Shown piece after piece: positions 44,258 to 54,988 of a stretch of DNA of 64,000 nucleotides. Source of the DNA: Mycobacterium terramassiliense. GTDB lineage: Bacteria > Actinomycetota > Actinomycetes > Mycobacteriales > Mycobacteriaceae. Each line of letters starts with the position of its first letter. The first letter of the stretch is position 1. The stretch is taken from positions 705,818 to 769,817 of the forward strand of contig NZ_LT717700.1 of the NCBI RefSeq assembly GCF_900157385.1, read 5' to 3'. A program made the translations under genes and the position numbers. The notes beneath the pieces are model-generated. The model was not told where the DNA came from. It made no database searches and saw only the letters and a program-made list of their open reading frames with translations.

Positions 44258-45181
44258 TCAGCCCTTGTTCGGCTGTCTTCGTTCGCGTTGCCTCCACCAG
44301 CCGACGAGGAACAGGGCCATCGCGACCACCAGGCCGATCAGCACCCACAGCACGACGGCCTGGTCGATCCACGAACCGTAGGGCGGGCTGCCCGGCAGGA
44401 TGTTGCGCAGGGGGACGATGGCGAACAGCATCGCGCCGTACCACGTGGTCATCGGGGGCAGGAACGACGTCCTGCCCAGCGCAACCGGAATGGCCACCCA
44501 CAGCGCCAGGACGGGCAGGGCGATGAGGACCAGGCAGATGCCGAGGTCGAAAATCAGCGGCCCTCTGGCCCGGTGCAGCGTGATGGTCACGTTGTCCTTC
44601 ACGTCCGGGTTGGAATCGTCGGGGTCGTGGACCCGGGTGACAGTGGCGTCCCAGCCGTCCAGCTTTCCGGTGACCTCGACGCGGGCGGGCGCCTTCTCAC
44701 GGCTTTGACCGCTACCGGTGAACACGTCGGCCGCGATCACCTGCGTCGTGTAGGAGTCGAACGGCCAGTTACCCGGATCGCCCTGCGCCTGGATGGTGGT
44801 GCTGAGCTGCGCGGGCGCCTTTCCTACCGGGTATTGCAGGTCTCCCAGGTCGTTCTCGGGGTACAGGCGCACGGCGGCGTCGGTGGTGAGGACGCCGAAG
44901 TTCTTGTCGTACAGCGAATCCTTTGGGTAGACAAGCACATTCACCGTCAGTCGATTGGCGACGGTGTCGAGCTTTTCCAGGCGCACCTGCACCACGCTGT
45001 CTTCGGCCTCGACCTTGCTCAGGTCCACCGAGGGCAGCGGGGGTGCCGATTGTGCCAGCAGGTGCACGGCAATCAGGGAGAGGACGTAGATGACGATGAC
45101 GGCGACGACGATCCCGAACGCGATGGCGATGCGCGGTCCTCGCGCGGCGGGCGGGGGCGGGGGCGAAGGCTCAGTGCTCAT
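44258..45181 (-). CDS. DUF4436 membrane protein (paralogue 4)
   Basis: The 307-aa paralogue has helix 1 in IAIAFGIVVAVIVIYVLSLI, an extracytoplasmic domain with DLGDLQYPVGKAPAQLSTTI and NWPFDSYTTQ, and a C-terminal module with LPPMTTWYGAMLFAIVPLRN and LPGSPPYGSWIDQ. It is convergent with pstS with no bases between the stops, and lies downstream of a small lipoprotein gene. A long Pro/Ala-rich tail as in paralogues 2 and 3 is replaced here by a short one (SPPPPPAARG). Confidence 0.85.
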   Translation of the reverse strand: MSTEPSPPPPPAARGPRIAIAFGIVVAVIVIYVLSLIAVHLLAQSAPPLPSVDLSKVEAEDSVVQVRLEKLDTVANRLTVNVLVYPKDSLYDKNFGVLTTDAAVRLYPENDLGDLQYPVGKAPAQLSTTIQAQGDPGNWPFDSYTTQVIAADVFTGSGQSREKAPARVEVTGKLDGWDATVTRVHDPDDSNPDVKDNVTITLHRARGPLIFDLGICLVLIALPVLALWVAIPVALGRTSFLPPMTTWYGAMLFAIVPLRNILPGSPPYGSWIDQAVVLWVLIGLVVAMALFLVGWWRQRERRQPNKG

Positions 45182-45232
45182 GAGGCATCACGGGGCGTGA
45201 TGCTACCGCCCACTTGCAGTGAAAACGGGTCT

Positions 45233-45928
45233 TTACGGGATGACGACGGCAAACTGCTGCATCGTCGTCGACTTCGCCGCGTCGAAGCCGGGGGCACCGA
45301 TCGGACCCTCCAAATGGACTACCACCAGAAATGACCTCACGTTCGTCCACACGTGGGTGATGCGGTCGGCGAACTGCACCCCGCCGGGCCCCGCGACGGT
45401 GCCACTCAGCAACTGGCTGCTGTAGCCGCAGAACTGCGCCGCCGCGACGGTGACCGCGACGCCCGGCCACCGGGTGCGCAGGTCGGCGGCGTAGCGCAGG
45501 AAAGCAACTCCAGGTTCGAGGTCCGTCGGCGTGATCGTCACCCGCACCGACATGCCGGCGGGCCCGGGCGCCGTCAATGCCACGTCACCGGAGCCGCGGG
45601 AGGAGCTCCAGCCGTCCGGCAGCGGAAGCGTGATCACGGGCGCGACGGGATCCGGCACCGAGGCGACGGCCATGGTGCCGCTGGCGGGCGGACGCGGAAA
45701 GCACACCACGGCGTTGGGCGGAATGTGGTCGGGCAGCGTGGTTTCGACGCCGGGCACCGGCTCGGCGGGATCGGACGGTGTCGGCGCGGCGGACGTCGTC
45801 GACGGAGCAGCACCGCTCGTCCGGACCGCGGTTCCCCCGGTGCTCCGGTCGCAACCCACGCCCGCCCCCAGGCAGAGCAGGACGGCCACGCCGACGGCCA
45901 GATCAGTCGCGCGAAAACGCAAGCGCAA
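45233..45928 (-). CDS. Putative lipoprotein of unknown function
   Basis: The roughly 231-aa product has an N-terminal signal sequence (DLAVGVAVLLCLGAGVGC) ending in lipobox-like GVGC, then a Thr/Ser/Pro-rich linker and a folded domain with LPLPDGWSSSRGSG, VTITPTDLEPGVAF and ITHVWTNVRSFLVVVHLEG, reminiscent of mycobacterial LpqN/LpqT-type lipoproteins. The TTG at 45926-45928 is preferred because AAAGG precedes it; the gene overlaps the end of the arylsulfatase gene by 26 bases and is coupled to it. The open frame further upstream lies inside atsA. Confidence 0.72.
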   Translation of the reverse strand: MRLRFRATDLAVGVAVLLCLGAGVGCDRSTGGTAVRTSGAAPSTTSAAPTPSDPAEPVPGVETTLPDHIPPNAVVCFPRPPASGTMAVASVPDPVAPVITLPLPDGWSSSRGSGDVALTAPGPAGMSVRVTITPTDLEPGVAFLRYAADLRTRWPGVAVTVAAAQFCGYSSQLLSGTVAGPGGVQFADRITHVWTNVRSFLVVVHLEGPIGAPGFDAAKSTTMQQFAVVIP

Positions 45929-48260
45929 GTTCCCTTTCGACGTCCTGGTACGGCCGATCCGACAGGTCGATGGTGACCTGGGCGATGGTGCCGCCGGTGA
46001 AGGCGAACGGCGCCTTATAGCGGCTCGACACCCCCGATCCACCGTTGTGCCCGACGGTGATCCCGGCCCCCGCCAGGCCGAACGTCCCGGGATGGGTCGT
46101 CACCTCCCCCAGCGTGCCGACCACCTCGTCGTCGATGAACAGCGCGAGGTCGCCGAGCGGGGTATGGCTGTTCTCAACGGTCCCCGTCCGCGCATAGCGA
46201 ACCCCGAACATGTGTCGCCCCAACGGCACCGGGCGCGACGACGAAACCAGCTGCTGGCGTTCGCCGAGGAAGTTGTAGACGTAGTGCAGCCGACCGTCCT
46301 GAATGAACAGGACGTGGCCGCCGTGGGCTCCGCCCTGCTTGAACAGCACGCCCTCGGCACCGGTGGTGTCCACGGTCACGTCGGCGAGCACAGCGAACGA
46401 GCGGCCGCGAATCTCGGCGGCGGCGCCGATGCCGACGTCCGCGCAGTGCGGATAGTACGTGTAGCTGGGCCGTTCGCCGACCAGATAGGGACGTGAGCGC
46501 ATCATCGTTTCGATGATGTTCAGATCCGACAGCGGCAGCCCGTTGTATTTGGCCGCCTCGGAAAACCACAGCGCCTTAAGCTCTTCCAGCTTGTCGGGCT
46601 GCTCGGCGGCCAGGTCGTGGCACTGGCTGCGGTCGGCCTCGATGTGGAAGAGCTCCCAGCGGTCGGCGTCGAAGTGCGACCAGCCGGCCGGTGTGGCGGC
46701 GTGGACGGTGTTGGCGAACCAGCCCTCGTGCCAAATCCCGCGGGTGCCCAGCATGGTGTAGAACTGGGTCTTCTTCCCGGTGTCGGCGCTCGGATCATCA
46801 AGGGCCGCCTTGAAACTCACGCCGTCCAGTGGTTTCTGCGCGATGCCCTTGACCGTCTCCGGCGGCGTCATGCCGAGCAGGTCGAAGACGGTCGGCGTGA
46901 TGTCGCAGACGTTGACGTAGGTGTCGCGGACCTCGCCGTGCGCCGCAATGCCGTTGGGCCACGAGACGATTGCCGTGTCGGCGATGCCTCCCTCATGCGA
47001 GGCGTAGCGCTTGTACAGCTTGTAGGGCGTGTTGAAGGCCATCGCCCAGCCGATCGGGTAATGGTTGTAGGTCTCCGGCCCGCCTAGGTGGTCGAAGAGC
47101 TTCATGCTCTCCTCGACGGTGTCGATGTAGCCGTTGAAGAACTTGCCCTCGTTCACCGACCCGTTGGGCCCGCCCTCACCGCTGGCGCCGTTGTCGGAGA
47201 TCACCACGATGATCGTGTTGTCGAGCTGGCCGGACTCCTCGAGATAGTCCAGGATGCGGCCGATCTGGGCGTCGGTGTAGCTGAGGAACCCGGCGAACAC
47301 CTCGGCCATCCGGCAGAACAGCTTCTTCTCTTCGTCGCCCAGCGAGTCCCAGGGTCGCACCGTGTCCTGCATCGGCCACGGCTCGCCCTGTGGCCCCGTC
47401 ACGTCCGAATACGGGTTGACCGGCGACAGTTCGGTATCCGGCGGCACGATGCCCATCGACTTCTGCTTTTCCAGCACGATCTCGCGGTAGCGCTCGTAGC
47501 CCATGTCGAACCGGCCGGCGTAGCGGTCCGCCCACTCCTTGAAGACGTGGTGCGGGGCATGCCCGGCGCCCGGGCACACGTAGCTGAACCACGGCTTGTC
47601 CGGCGCGATCACCTTGGCGTCGCGGATGAATTCGATGGTCCTGTCGGCGATGTCCTTGGACAGGTGATAGCCGTCCTCCGGTGTGCCCGGCGGGGTGACG
47701 GGGTGGTTGTCGTAGACCAGGTCGGGATACCACTGGTCGGTCTCGCCCCCCATGAACCCGTAGAACCGCTCGAAGCCGCGCGAGGTGGGCCAGTGTCGTT
47801 TCGTCGACGCCAGATTGGACTCTTCCAGCGGCGTCAGGTGCCACTTGCCGATGCAATACGTGTTGTAACCGCGCTCGGCGAGCACCTCGGAGATCAGTGC
47901 GGTGTCGGCGGGGATCCGCCCGTTGCAGTTGGGGAACCCATCGGTGAATTCCTCGATGGTGGCCATGCCGACGGTGGTCGCGTTGCGTCCGGTTAGCAGC
48001 GACGCCCGCGTCGGCGAGCACAGCGCGGTGGTGTGAAATTGCGACAACCGCACGCCGCGCTCGGCGATCCGCGTCATGGCGGGCATCTCGACCAGGCCGC
48101 CGAAGCAGTCCCACGTCGCGATGCCGGTGTCGTCCCACACCAGATACAGGATGTTCGGCGAGTTCTCCGGCGCCGTCGGCGCCGCGTACGGCCCCCAGTC
48201 CGGCTCCGAATCGCGGATATCCAGCTCGATCTTGCCGTTGAATTCCGTTGACCCAGTCAT
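45903..48260 (-). CDS. atsA: Arylsulfatase
   Basis: The 785-aa alkaline-phosphatase-fold sulfatase has metal-binding WDDTG (Asp43, Asp44), the formylglycine signature CSPTRASLLTGR with Cys81 to be converted, GKWHLTP, and VVISDNGASGEGGPNG. The C-terminal 200 residues form a beta-rich domain. Length agrees with M. tuberculosis AtsA (Rv0711). It hydrolyses sulfate esters and needs the FGE encoded at 41008-41898. No signal peptide is seen, so it is likely cytosolic. The ATG at 48258-48260 is preferred over GTG 48272 because a GAGG site is suitably spaced. Confidence 0.94.
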   Translation of the reverse strand: MTGSTEFNGKIELDIRDSEPDWGPYAAPTAPENSPNILYLVWDDTGIATWDCFGGLVEMPAMTRIAERGVRLSQFHTTALCSPTRASLLTGRNATTVGMATIEEFTDGFPNCNGRIPADTALISEVLAERGYNTYCIGKWHLTPLEESNLASTKRHWPTSRGFERFYGFMGGETDQWYPDLVYDNHPVTPPGTPEDGYHLSKDIADRTIEFIRDAKVIAPDKPWFSYVCPGAGHAPHHVFKEWADRYAGRFDMGYERYREIVLEKQKSMGIVPPDTELSPVNPYSDVTGPQGEPWPMQDTVRPWDSLGDEEKKLFCRMAEVFAGFLSYTDAQIGRILDYLEESGQLDNTIIVVISDNGASGEGGPNGSVNEGKFFNGYIDTVEESMKLFDHLGGPETYNHYPIGWAMAFNTPYKLYKRYASHEGGIADTAIVSWPNGIAAHGEVRDTYVNVCDITPTVFDLLGMTPPETVKGIAQKPLDGVSFKAALDDPSADTGKKTQFYTMLGTRGIWHEGWFANTVHAATPAGWSHFDADRWELFHIEADRSQCHDLAAEQPDKLEELKALWFSEAAKYNGLPLSDLNIIETMMRSRPYLVGERPSYTYYPHCADVGIGAAAEIRGRSFAVLADVTVDTTGAEGVLFKQGGAHGGHVLFIQDGRLHYVYNFLGERQQLVSSSRPVPLGRHMFGVRYARTGTVENSHTPLGDLALFIDDEVVGTLGEVTTHPGTFGLAGAGITVGHNGGSGVSSRYKAPFAFTGGTIAQVTIDLSDRPYQDVERELALAFSRD

Positions 48261-48355
48261 TGACAGCCTCACTCCCGTTGATCAACGCCGCTACACGCGT
48301 GGCGTGGAGACTACACCGGGCAGGTGAGAACGGGGTGTGAATTTGCCTGGCAAAC

Positions 48356-48394
48356 GCAAACGCCCGAGACCGCGAGGTCTCGGGCGTTTTTGCG
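48356..48394. terminator. Bidirectional Rho-independent terminator after the S10 operon
   Basis: An 11-bp perfect stem CGCCCGAGACC (48361-48371) pairs with GGTCTCGGGCG (48376-48386) across a GCGA loop. It is flanked by AAAs on the left and TTTTT on the right, so it can act in both directions. It lies between the rpsQ stop at 48406 and atsA, insulating the sulfatase region from the ribosomal operon. Such a clean intrinsic terminator is uncommon in mycobacteria. Confidence 0.9.
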
Positions 48395-48405
48395 TTGCCT
48401 GCGGG

Positions 48406-48768
48406 CTACTTGGCCTTCTCCAGAATTTCGACCAGCCGCCAGCGCTTGGTCGCCGACATCGGGCGCGTCTCCATCAGCGAGACGCGGTCGCCGATCCCGG
48501 CGGTGCTGTCCTCGTCGTGCGCCTTGACCTTCTTGGTGGTGCGGATGATCTTGCCGTACAGCGGGTGGCGCATGCGGTCTTCCAGCTCGACCACGATGGT
48601 CTTCTGCATCTTGTCGCTCACCACGTAGCCGATGCGCACCTTGCGCCGGCCCCGCGACTTGGGGTTGGCCGGAGTGTGCTTGGGGCCCTTGTCTTTCGAC
48701 TCGGCGTCCTTCGCGGCTGCCTTCTTGGGAGCGGCCTTTGCGGCGGCCTTCTTAGCTTCTGCCATCAC
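48406..48768 (-). CDS. rpsQ: 30S ribosomal protein S17
   Basis: The roughly 120-aa protein has an S17 core ([20 protein letters not shown], then [19 protein letters not shown]) preceded by a 40-residue Lys/Ala-rich extension characteristic of mycobacteria. The start may be Met1 or Met2. It overlaps the rpmC stop and is last in the S10 operon, followed by a strong terminator. Confidence 0.96.
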   Translation of the reverse strand: MMAEAKKAAAKAAPKKAAAKDAESKDKGPKHTPANPKSRGRRKVRIGYVVSDKMQKTIVVELEDRMRHPLYGKIIRTTKKVKAHDEDSTAGIGDRVSLMETRPMSATKRWRLVEILEKAK

Positions 48769-49010
48769 GAATCCTTGTCTCCGTCGGTCCCGTCGGGTCC
48801 GCTAGCGAGGCCCAGTTCTCGTTCGCGCAGCACCGTGTAGACGCGGGCGATTTCCTGACGCACCGTGCGGAGCCGCCGGTTGTTGGTGAGCTGTCCGGTC
48901 GCCATCTGGAAGCGCAGGTTGAACAGCTCTTCCTTGGATTCGCGCACGCGCTCGGCGAGTTCGGAGTCGGTGAGCTCGCGCAGTTCGCCGGGCGAAATTC
49001 CCAGTGCCAT
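48765..49010 (-). CDS. rpmC: 50S ribosomal protein L29
   Basis: The 81-aa protein has the L29 helix pair [33 protein letters not shown] (residues 10-42, quoted in part) and ends with an acidic tail GTDGDKDS. The ATG at 49008-49010 overlaps the rplP stop (TGATG). Confidence 0.96.
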   Translation of the reverse strand: MALGISPGELRELTDSELAERVRESKEELFNLRFQMATGQLTNNRRLRTVRQEIARVYTVLRERELGLASGPDGTDGDKDS

Positions 49011-49426
49011 CAGAACTGATCCTCTCGGGTCACGATGCGGGCCTTGATCGGCAGCTTGTGGATTGCGCGGGTGAGCGCGGCCCGGGCGACCTGCTCGTTG
49101 GGGTAGCTGAGCTCGAACAGCACGCGACCCGGCTTGACGTTGACGACCCACCACTCCGGAGAGCCCTTACCCGAACCCATCCGGGTCTCGGCGGGCTTCT
49201 TGGTCAGCGGGCGGTCCGGGAACACGTTGATCCACACCTTGCCGCCACGCTTGATGTGCCGGTTGATCGCGATACGGGCCGACTCGATCTGCCGGTTGGT
49301 CACGTAGGCGTGCTCGAGGGCCTGGATGCCGTAGTCACCGAAGTTCACCGCCGTACCGCCGCTGGCGATGCCACGCTGGCGGGGGTGGTGCTGCTTGCGA
49401 TGCTTAACCTTGCGGGGAATCAACAT
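49010..49426 (-). CDS. rplP: 50S ribosomal protein L16
   Basis: The 138-aa protein has the L16 sequence [19 protein letters not shown] and [19 protein letters not shown]. It shapes the A-site and peptidyl-transferase region. Three bases after the rpsC stop. Confidence 0.97.
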   Translation of the reverse strand: MLIPRKVKHRKQHHPRQRGIASGGTAVNFGDYGIQALEHAYVTNRQIESARIAINRHIKRGGKVWINVFPDRPLTKKPAETRMGSGKGSPEWWVVNVKPGRVLFELSYPNEQVARAALTRAIHKLPIKARIVTREDQF

Positions 49427-49429
49427 GAT

Positions 49430-50810
<1,381 letters not shown>

Positions 50811-50814
<4 letters not shown>

Positions 50815-51092
50815 CGCCGTTTGGCCTTCCGATCATCCTTGATGTGCCCCTTGAAGGTGCGCGTCGGGGCGAACTCGCCGAGCTTGTGGCCCACCATCGC
50901 CTCGGTGACGAACACGGGGACGTGCTTGCGCCCGTCGTGCACCGCAAAGGTGTGGCCGATGAAGTCCGGAATGATCGTCGACCGGCGCGACCAGGTCTTG
51001 ATGACCTGCTTGGTGTTCTTCTCGTTCTGTACGTCGACCTTCTTGAGCAGATGGCCGTCGACGAACGGACCCTTCTTCAGGCTGCGTGGCAT
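50811..51092 (-). CDS. rpsS: 30S ribosomal protein S19
   Basis: The 93-aa protein starts [19 protein letters not shown] and contains [19 protein letters not shown], the S19 signature region. It is in the 30S head. It overlaps rplV by four bases. Confidence 0.97.
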
Positions 51093-51122
51093 GTGCTGGC
51101 TTCTCCTGGTCCTGAGACTTCT

Positions 51123-51965
51123 TTACCGCGAATGCTTCTTGCCGGTGCGGCGTCGCCGGACGATGAGCTTGTTACTGGCCTTGTTCGGGTGGCGGGTGCG
51201 GCCTTCCGGCTTGCCCCACGGGCTGACCGGGTGCCGACCGCCGGAGGTCTTACCCTCACCACCGCCGTGCGGGTGGTCCACCGGGTTCATGACCACACCA
51301 CGGACCGACGGGCGCTTGCCCTTCCACCGCATGCGACCGGCCTTGCCCCAGTTGATGTTCGCCTGCTCGGCGTTGCCGACCTCGCCGACGGTGGCGCGGC
51401 AGCGCACGTCGACGCGCCGGATTTCACCGCTGGGCATCCGCAGCGAGGCGTAGCTGCCCTCCTTGCCGAGCAACTGGATGCTCGACCCTGCCGACCGCGC
51501 GAGCTTCGCGCCGCCGCCCGGTCGCAACTCCACGGCGTGCACCAGGGTGCCGGCCGGGATGTTGCGCAGCGGCAGGTTGTTGCCCGGCTTGATGTCGGCG
51601 TTGGCGCCGGACTCCACCACGTCGCCCTGCGACAGGCCAAGCGGCGCAATGATGTAGCGCTTCTCGCCGTCCAGGTAGTGCAGCAACGCGATGTTGGCGG
51701 TGCGGTTGGGGTCGTACTCGATGTGCGCGACCTTGGCGTTGACGCCGTCCTTGTCATTGCGACGGAAGTCGATCACCCGGTAGGCCCGCTTGTGCCCGCC
51801 GCCCTTGTGGCGGGTGGTGATCCGGCCGTGCGCGTTGCGCCCACCGTGACCGTGCAACGGGCGCACCAGCGACTTCTCCGGCTCCGACCGGGTGATCTCC
51901 GCGAAGTCGGAGACGCTGGCGCCGCGGCGACCCGGGGTCGTCGGCTTGTACTTACGAATTGCCAT
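51123..51965 (-). CDS. rplB: 50S ribosomal protein L2
   Basis: The 280-aa protein has [20 protein letters not shown] at the start and the L2 signature [16 protein letters not shown] with the conserved His. It is required for subunit association and peptidyl transfer. Confidence 0.97.
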   Translation of the reverse strand: MAIRKYKPTTPGRRGASVSDFAEITRSEPEKSLVRPLHGHGGRNAHGRITTRHKGGGHKRAYRVIDFRRNDKDGVNAKVAHIEYDPNRTANIALLHYLDGEKRYIIAPLGLSQGDVVESGANADIKPGNNLPLRNIPAGTLVHAVELRPGGGAKLARSAGSSIQLLGKEGSYASLRMPSGEIRRVDVRCRATVGEVGNAEQANINWGKAGRMRWKGKRPSVRGVVMNPVDHPHGGGEGKTSGGRHPVSPWGKPEGRTRHPNKASNKLIVRRRRTGKKHSR

Positions 51966-51994
51966 GTCTGATCAAGTCTTTCTCTCGCGCTCGG

Positions 51995-52297
51995 CTAGCT
52001 CGGTGCGCCGAAGAGGTCGATCGGCTTGCTGCCCGGAGCCAGGGTGACGATGGCGCGCTTGGTGCTCTTGCGCTTGCCATATCCGGTGCGGGTGCGCTTG
52101 CGCTTGCCCTGTCGATTCGCGGTGTTCACCGACGCGACCTTGACGGAAAAGATCTTCTCGACAGCGATCTTGATCTGCGTCTTGTTCGAGTCGGGGTGCA
52201 CCACGAAGGTGTAGACGTTGTCATCGAGGAGTCCATAGGACTTCTCGGAGATGACCGGCGCCAGGATGATGTCGCGGGGGTCAGCGATGGTCGCCAT
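51995..52297 (-). CDS. rplW: 50S ribosomal protein L23
   Basis: The 100-aa protein has [20 protein letters not shown] and the L23 [21 protein letters not shown] loop region. It sits at the tunnel exit and docks SRP and trigger factor. It overlaps rplD by one base. Confidence 0.97.
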   Translation of the reverse strand: MATIADPRDIILAPVISEKSYGLLDDNVYTFVVHPDSNKTQIKIAVEKIFSVKVASVNTANRQGKRKRTRTGYGKRKSTKRAIVTLAPGSKPIDLFGAPS

Positions 52298-52953
52298 CAG
52301 GCCGAAACCTCCTCGGCAGAACTGGTGTTGGCCGCGATGTACGCGTTGAGGGCTTCGACGCTGAACACCACGTCGTCGGAGCGCAGCACGTCATAGGTGT
52401 TGAGCTGATCCGGCGCCAGCACATGCACGCCCGGCAGGTTGCGCACACTCTTCGCGCCGGTCTCGTCGGTGCGGCCGATGACGAGCAGCACCTGCTTGCG
52501 ATCGGTCAGCGTGCCCAGAAATGCCTTGGCGCTCTTGGTGGACGGGGTCTGGCCCGCGACCAACTCGGTGATGGCGTGGATGCGCCCGTTGCGCGCGCGG
52601 TCGGACAGCGCCCCACGCAGCGCCGCGGCGATCATCTTCTTGGGCGTGCGCTGGCTGTAGTCACGCGGCTTGGGACCGTGCACGACGCCACCACCGGTGA
52701 ACTGCGGCGCCCGCGTCGAACCCTGCCGCGCACGGCCGGTGCCCTTCTGCCGGTACGGCTTGCGCCCGCCGCCGCTGACCTCACCGCGGGTCTTGGTCGA
52801 GTGCGTGCCCTGGCGGGCGGCCGCCCGCTGGGCGGTGACCACCTGGTGCATCAGCGCGATGTTGGCTTCGGCGTCGAACAACTCGGCCGGCAGCTCGATG
52901 GAGCCGTCGACCTTGCCGTCCGGTGTCTTGACGTCAATCTTCTGCGCTGCCAT
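52297..52953 (-). CDS. rplD: 50S ribosomal protein L4
   Basis: The 218-aa protein has the L4 loop [21 protein letters not shown] and [15 protein letters not shown]. In E. coli L4 represses the S10 operon through its leader; whether the leader here is regulated is unknown. It overlaps rplC by one base. Confidence 0.97.
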   Translation of the reverse strand: MAAQKIDVKTPDGKVDGSIELPAELFDAEANIALMHQVVTAQRAAARQGTHSTKTRGEVSGGGRKPYRQKGTGRARQGSTRAPQFTGGGVVHGPKPRDYSQRTPKKMIAAALRGALSDRARNGRIHAITELVAGQTPSTKSAKAFLGTLTDRKQVLLVIGRTDETGAKSVRNLPGVHVLAPDQLNTYDVLRSDDVVFSVEALNAYIAANTSSAEEVSA

Positions 52954-53606
52954 TACTTCTCACCTCGTTTGATCGCGCTGCGCACCATCACGAGTCCACC
53001 GGTGCGGCCGGGGACCGCACCTTTGATGAGCAGCACGCCGTTCTCGGTATCAACCTTGTGCACCACCAGGTTCTGCACGGTCACCCGGTCGTTGCCCATC
53101 CGGCCCGCCATTCGGGTGCCCTTGAACACCCGCGCCGGCGTGGCGCAGCCGCCGATGGAGCCCGGCCGGCGGTGCACCGCCTGGGCACCGTGGCTGGCGC
53201 CCTGGCCGCGGAAGCCGTGCCGCTTCATGGTTCCGGCGAAGCCCTTGCCCTTGGAGGTGCCGGTCACGTCGACATAGGCGCCGTCGGCGAAGATCTCGGC
53301 CGTCAGCTCCTGGCCGACCTCGTATTCGGCCGCGGCGTCCGGGTTGTCCAGACGCAGCTCGGCCAGGTACCGGCGCGGGTTGACCCCCGCCGCGGTGTAC
53401 TGGCCGGTCACCGGCTTGTTGACCTTGCGCGGGCTGATCTCGCCGTACGCCAGCTGCACGGCGCTGTAGCCGTCGCGCTCCGGCGTGCGGATGCGGGTCA
53501 CCACGTTGGGGCCGGCCTTGACCACCGTCACCGGCACAACCCTGTTGTTCTCGTCGAACACCTGCGTCATGCCCAGCTTGGTACCCAGGATGCCTTTTCT
53601 TGCCAT
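52953..53606 (-). CDS. rplC: 50S ribosomal protein L3
   Basis: The 217-aa protein starts [19 protein letters not shown] and contains the L3 extension region [20 protein letters not shown]. It is an early-binding protein near the peptidyl-transferase centre. Confidence 0.97.
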   Translation of the reverse strand: MARKGILGTKLGMTQVFDENNRVVPVTVVKAGPNVVTRIRTPERDGYSAVQLAYGEISPRKVNKPVTGQYTAAGVNPRRYLAELRLDNPDAAAEYEVGQELTAEIFADGAYVDVTGTSKGKGFAGTMKRHGFRGQGASHGAQAVHRRPGSIGGCATPARVFKGTRMAGRMGNDRVTVQNLVVHKVDTENGVLLIKGAVPGRTGGLVMVRSAIKRGEK

Positions 53607-53620
53607 CGTTTCTGGATCTC

Positions 53621-53926
53621 CTACTGGATGTTGACGTCGACGCTGGCCGGAAGGTCGATGCGCATCAGCGCGTCGACGGTCTTCGGCGTCGGATCGAGGA
53701 TGTCAATCAACCGCTTGTGCGTACGCATCTCGAAGTGCTCCCGCGAGTCCTTGTACTTGTGCGGAGAGCGGATGACGCAATACACGTTCTTCTCGGTCGG
53801 CAGCGGCACCGGACCTACGACGCTGGCACCCGTGCGGACGACGGTCTCGACGATCTTGCGCGCCGATGCGTCAATAGCCTCATGGTCGTAGGCCTTAAGC
53901 CTGATGCGGATCTTCTGTCCCGCCAC
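53621..53926 (-). CDS. rpsJ: 30S ribosomal protein S10
   Basis: The 101-aa protein is first in the S10 operon. The start is GTG at 53924-53926, giving (V)[18 protein letters not shown], the standard mycobacterial N-terminus; the open frame six codons further upstream is not supported by homologue length. [20 protein letters not shown] is the S10 signature region. Confidence 0.96.
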   Translation of the reverse strand: MAGQKIRIRLKAYDHEAIDASARKIVETVVRTGASVVGPVPLPTEKNVYCVIRSPHKYKDSREHFEMRTHKRLIDILDPTPKTVDALMRIDLPASVDVNIQ

Positions 53927-54120
53927 GCTCTCTCCTACCCTCATTCCTCTTGAAGCCCGGTACCGGGCTCACGTCCATGTCTCAGTGCCCCCAGCGCGCC
54001 AATCGCCCGCCCAAGCTTGGGCCGGTCGAGCGTCGCGCCGGATACTGCGCCGCTGTTTACCTGTCGTGGTCCACCGGCCCCCGCGGTCGGGTGTGTCACC
54101 TGACGCAGCCTCGGCCCGGC

Positions 54121-54142
54121 CCAATTTCAAAGCCGAAATTGG
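54121..54142 (-). promoter_or_regulatory. Perfect stem-loop in the S10 operon leader
   Basis: CCAATTTC (54121-54128) and GAAATTGG (54135-54142) form an 8-bp perfect inverted repeat with a 6-base loop. On the transcribed minus strand it reads CCAATTTC GGCTTT GAAATTGG. AT content is far above its surroundings. No T-run follows, so it is a structural or operator element rather than a terminator. Confidence 0.5.
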
Positions 54143-54229
54143 TCGCGTTCCGAGGATGGGACCGGACGCGCCCGGTTGGGCGCTGGTCGTATGCCCAGCC
54201 AGGCAGAACCCGGCGAAAGGCAACCTGAA

Positions 54230-54257
54230 CAGTATGCCCTAGATCGCGGCTCGGACA
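54230..54257 (-). promoter_or_regulatory. Candidate promoter of the S10 ribosomal operon
   Basis: Minus-strand TTGTCC (54252-54257), 16 bases, CATACT (54230-54235), with a transcript start expected near 54223. The -35 and -10 are each only partial matches to SigA consensus, and the spacing is one short of ideal. Confidence 0.4.
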
Positions 54258-54282
54258 AAATTCCGGGGCCGGCGTCGGCGCC

Positions 54283-54894
54283 TCAGGCACCTGCCGATTC
54301 GGTGCTCGCCGCGTCGGCCCTGCGCTGCGCCCGCTGAACATGCAGGAAACCGTCGACGGCCGCGCGCGCACACTCGCGATAGTCGAAGTCGGGCAGGGTG
54401 GACAGGCGGCCCAGCACCAGCGGGCCGATCAGCAGCGCGATGGCCCGCGATCGGTCGACTTCACCCAGTTCGGAGGCCGCCTCGGGGCTGTCGAACACCG
54501 CGTCGAACGGCGCGGCGTACTGCTGGGCGATGCGCTCGCGCAACGAGCTGATCGAACAGCCGCTGGCCACGCGGGCATCGCCCGGTTCCGGCAACCCTTC
54601 CAGGTCCGGCCCCAGGGCCAGCCAGGACATGGCCGTCAGAAGGGCCGGCGCCTGCGCCACGGCTTCGGCTTGAGCCAACACCAACGCCACCAACCGATCG
54701 CGCAGCGAGCCCTCCGCCGGCGGCGTCGGCGACGGCGGTATCAGGCTGTTGAACGCCGCCGCCAGCAAATCATTTCCGCTCGGGAAGTGGCGGTACAGGG
54801 TCGCCCTCGCTACATTGGCGCTACGGGTGACCGCATCGACGGTCACCGCGCTAGGACCTCCGGAACGCAGAAGCGCGGCAGCGGCTTCGAGCAA
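54283..54894 (-). CDS. TetR-family regulator, probable repressor of the adjacent MFS pump
   Basis: The 203-aa product has the TetR HTH GPSAVTVDAVTRSANVARATLYRHFPSGNDLLAAAF (residues about 13-48, quoted in part). From the TTG at 54894 it begins directly in helix 1 (LLEAAAALLRSGG), so the N-terminus looks short. Upstream in frame the codons read SDPRPARSRAR, typical of a TetR N-terminus, but no ATG, GTG or TTG is found there before a GGAGAGG site. The true start may therefore be non-canonical. It is divergent from the MFS gene with an inverted repeat between them. Confidence 0.82.
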   Translation of the reverse strand: MLEAAAALLRSGGPSAVTVDAVTRSANVARATLYRHFPSGNDLLAAAFNSLIPPSPTPPAEGSLRDRLVALVLAQAEAVAQAPALLTAMSWLALGPDLEGLPEPGDARVASGCSISSLRERIAQQYAAPFDAVFDSPEAASELGEVDRSRAIALLIGPLVLGRLSTLPDFDYRECARAAVDGFLHVQRAQRRADAASTESAGA

Positions 54895-54988
54895 GCGGGC
54901 CCGGGACCGCGCCGGCCGGGGATCGGAACTTGCGCCGCTGATTGTGAGCCACCTCTCCGTTTGCGGCCGGGATTATCGGCTATTTCAC

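Larger units (their letters stand above)
53927..54282 (-). other. Upstream leader region of the S10 operon (no gene)
   Basis: This 356-base stretch between rpsJ and the TetR gene shows no credible reading frame. It contains a promoter-like element at 54230-54257 and a perfect hairpin at 54121-54142, so a transcript leader of nearly 300 bases is likely. Long S10 leaders are known in other bacteria as sites of L4 control. Confidence 0.6.

Noticed and set aside
53627..53946. An rpsJ start six codons upstream of the chosen GTG
   Set aside because: Orthologous S10 proteins begin at (M/V)[15 protein letters not shown] and have 101 residues, which fits the start at 53926.
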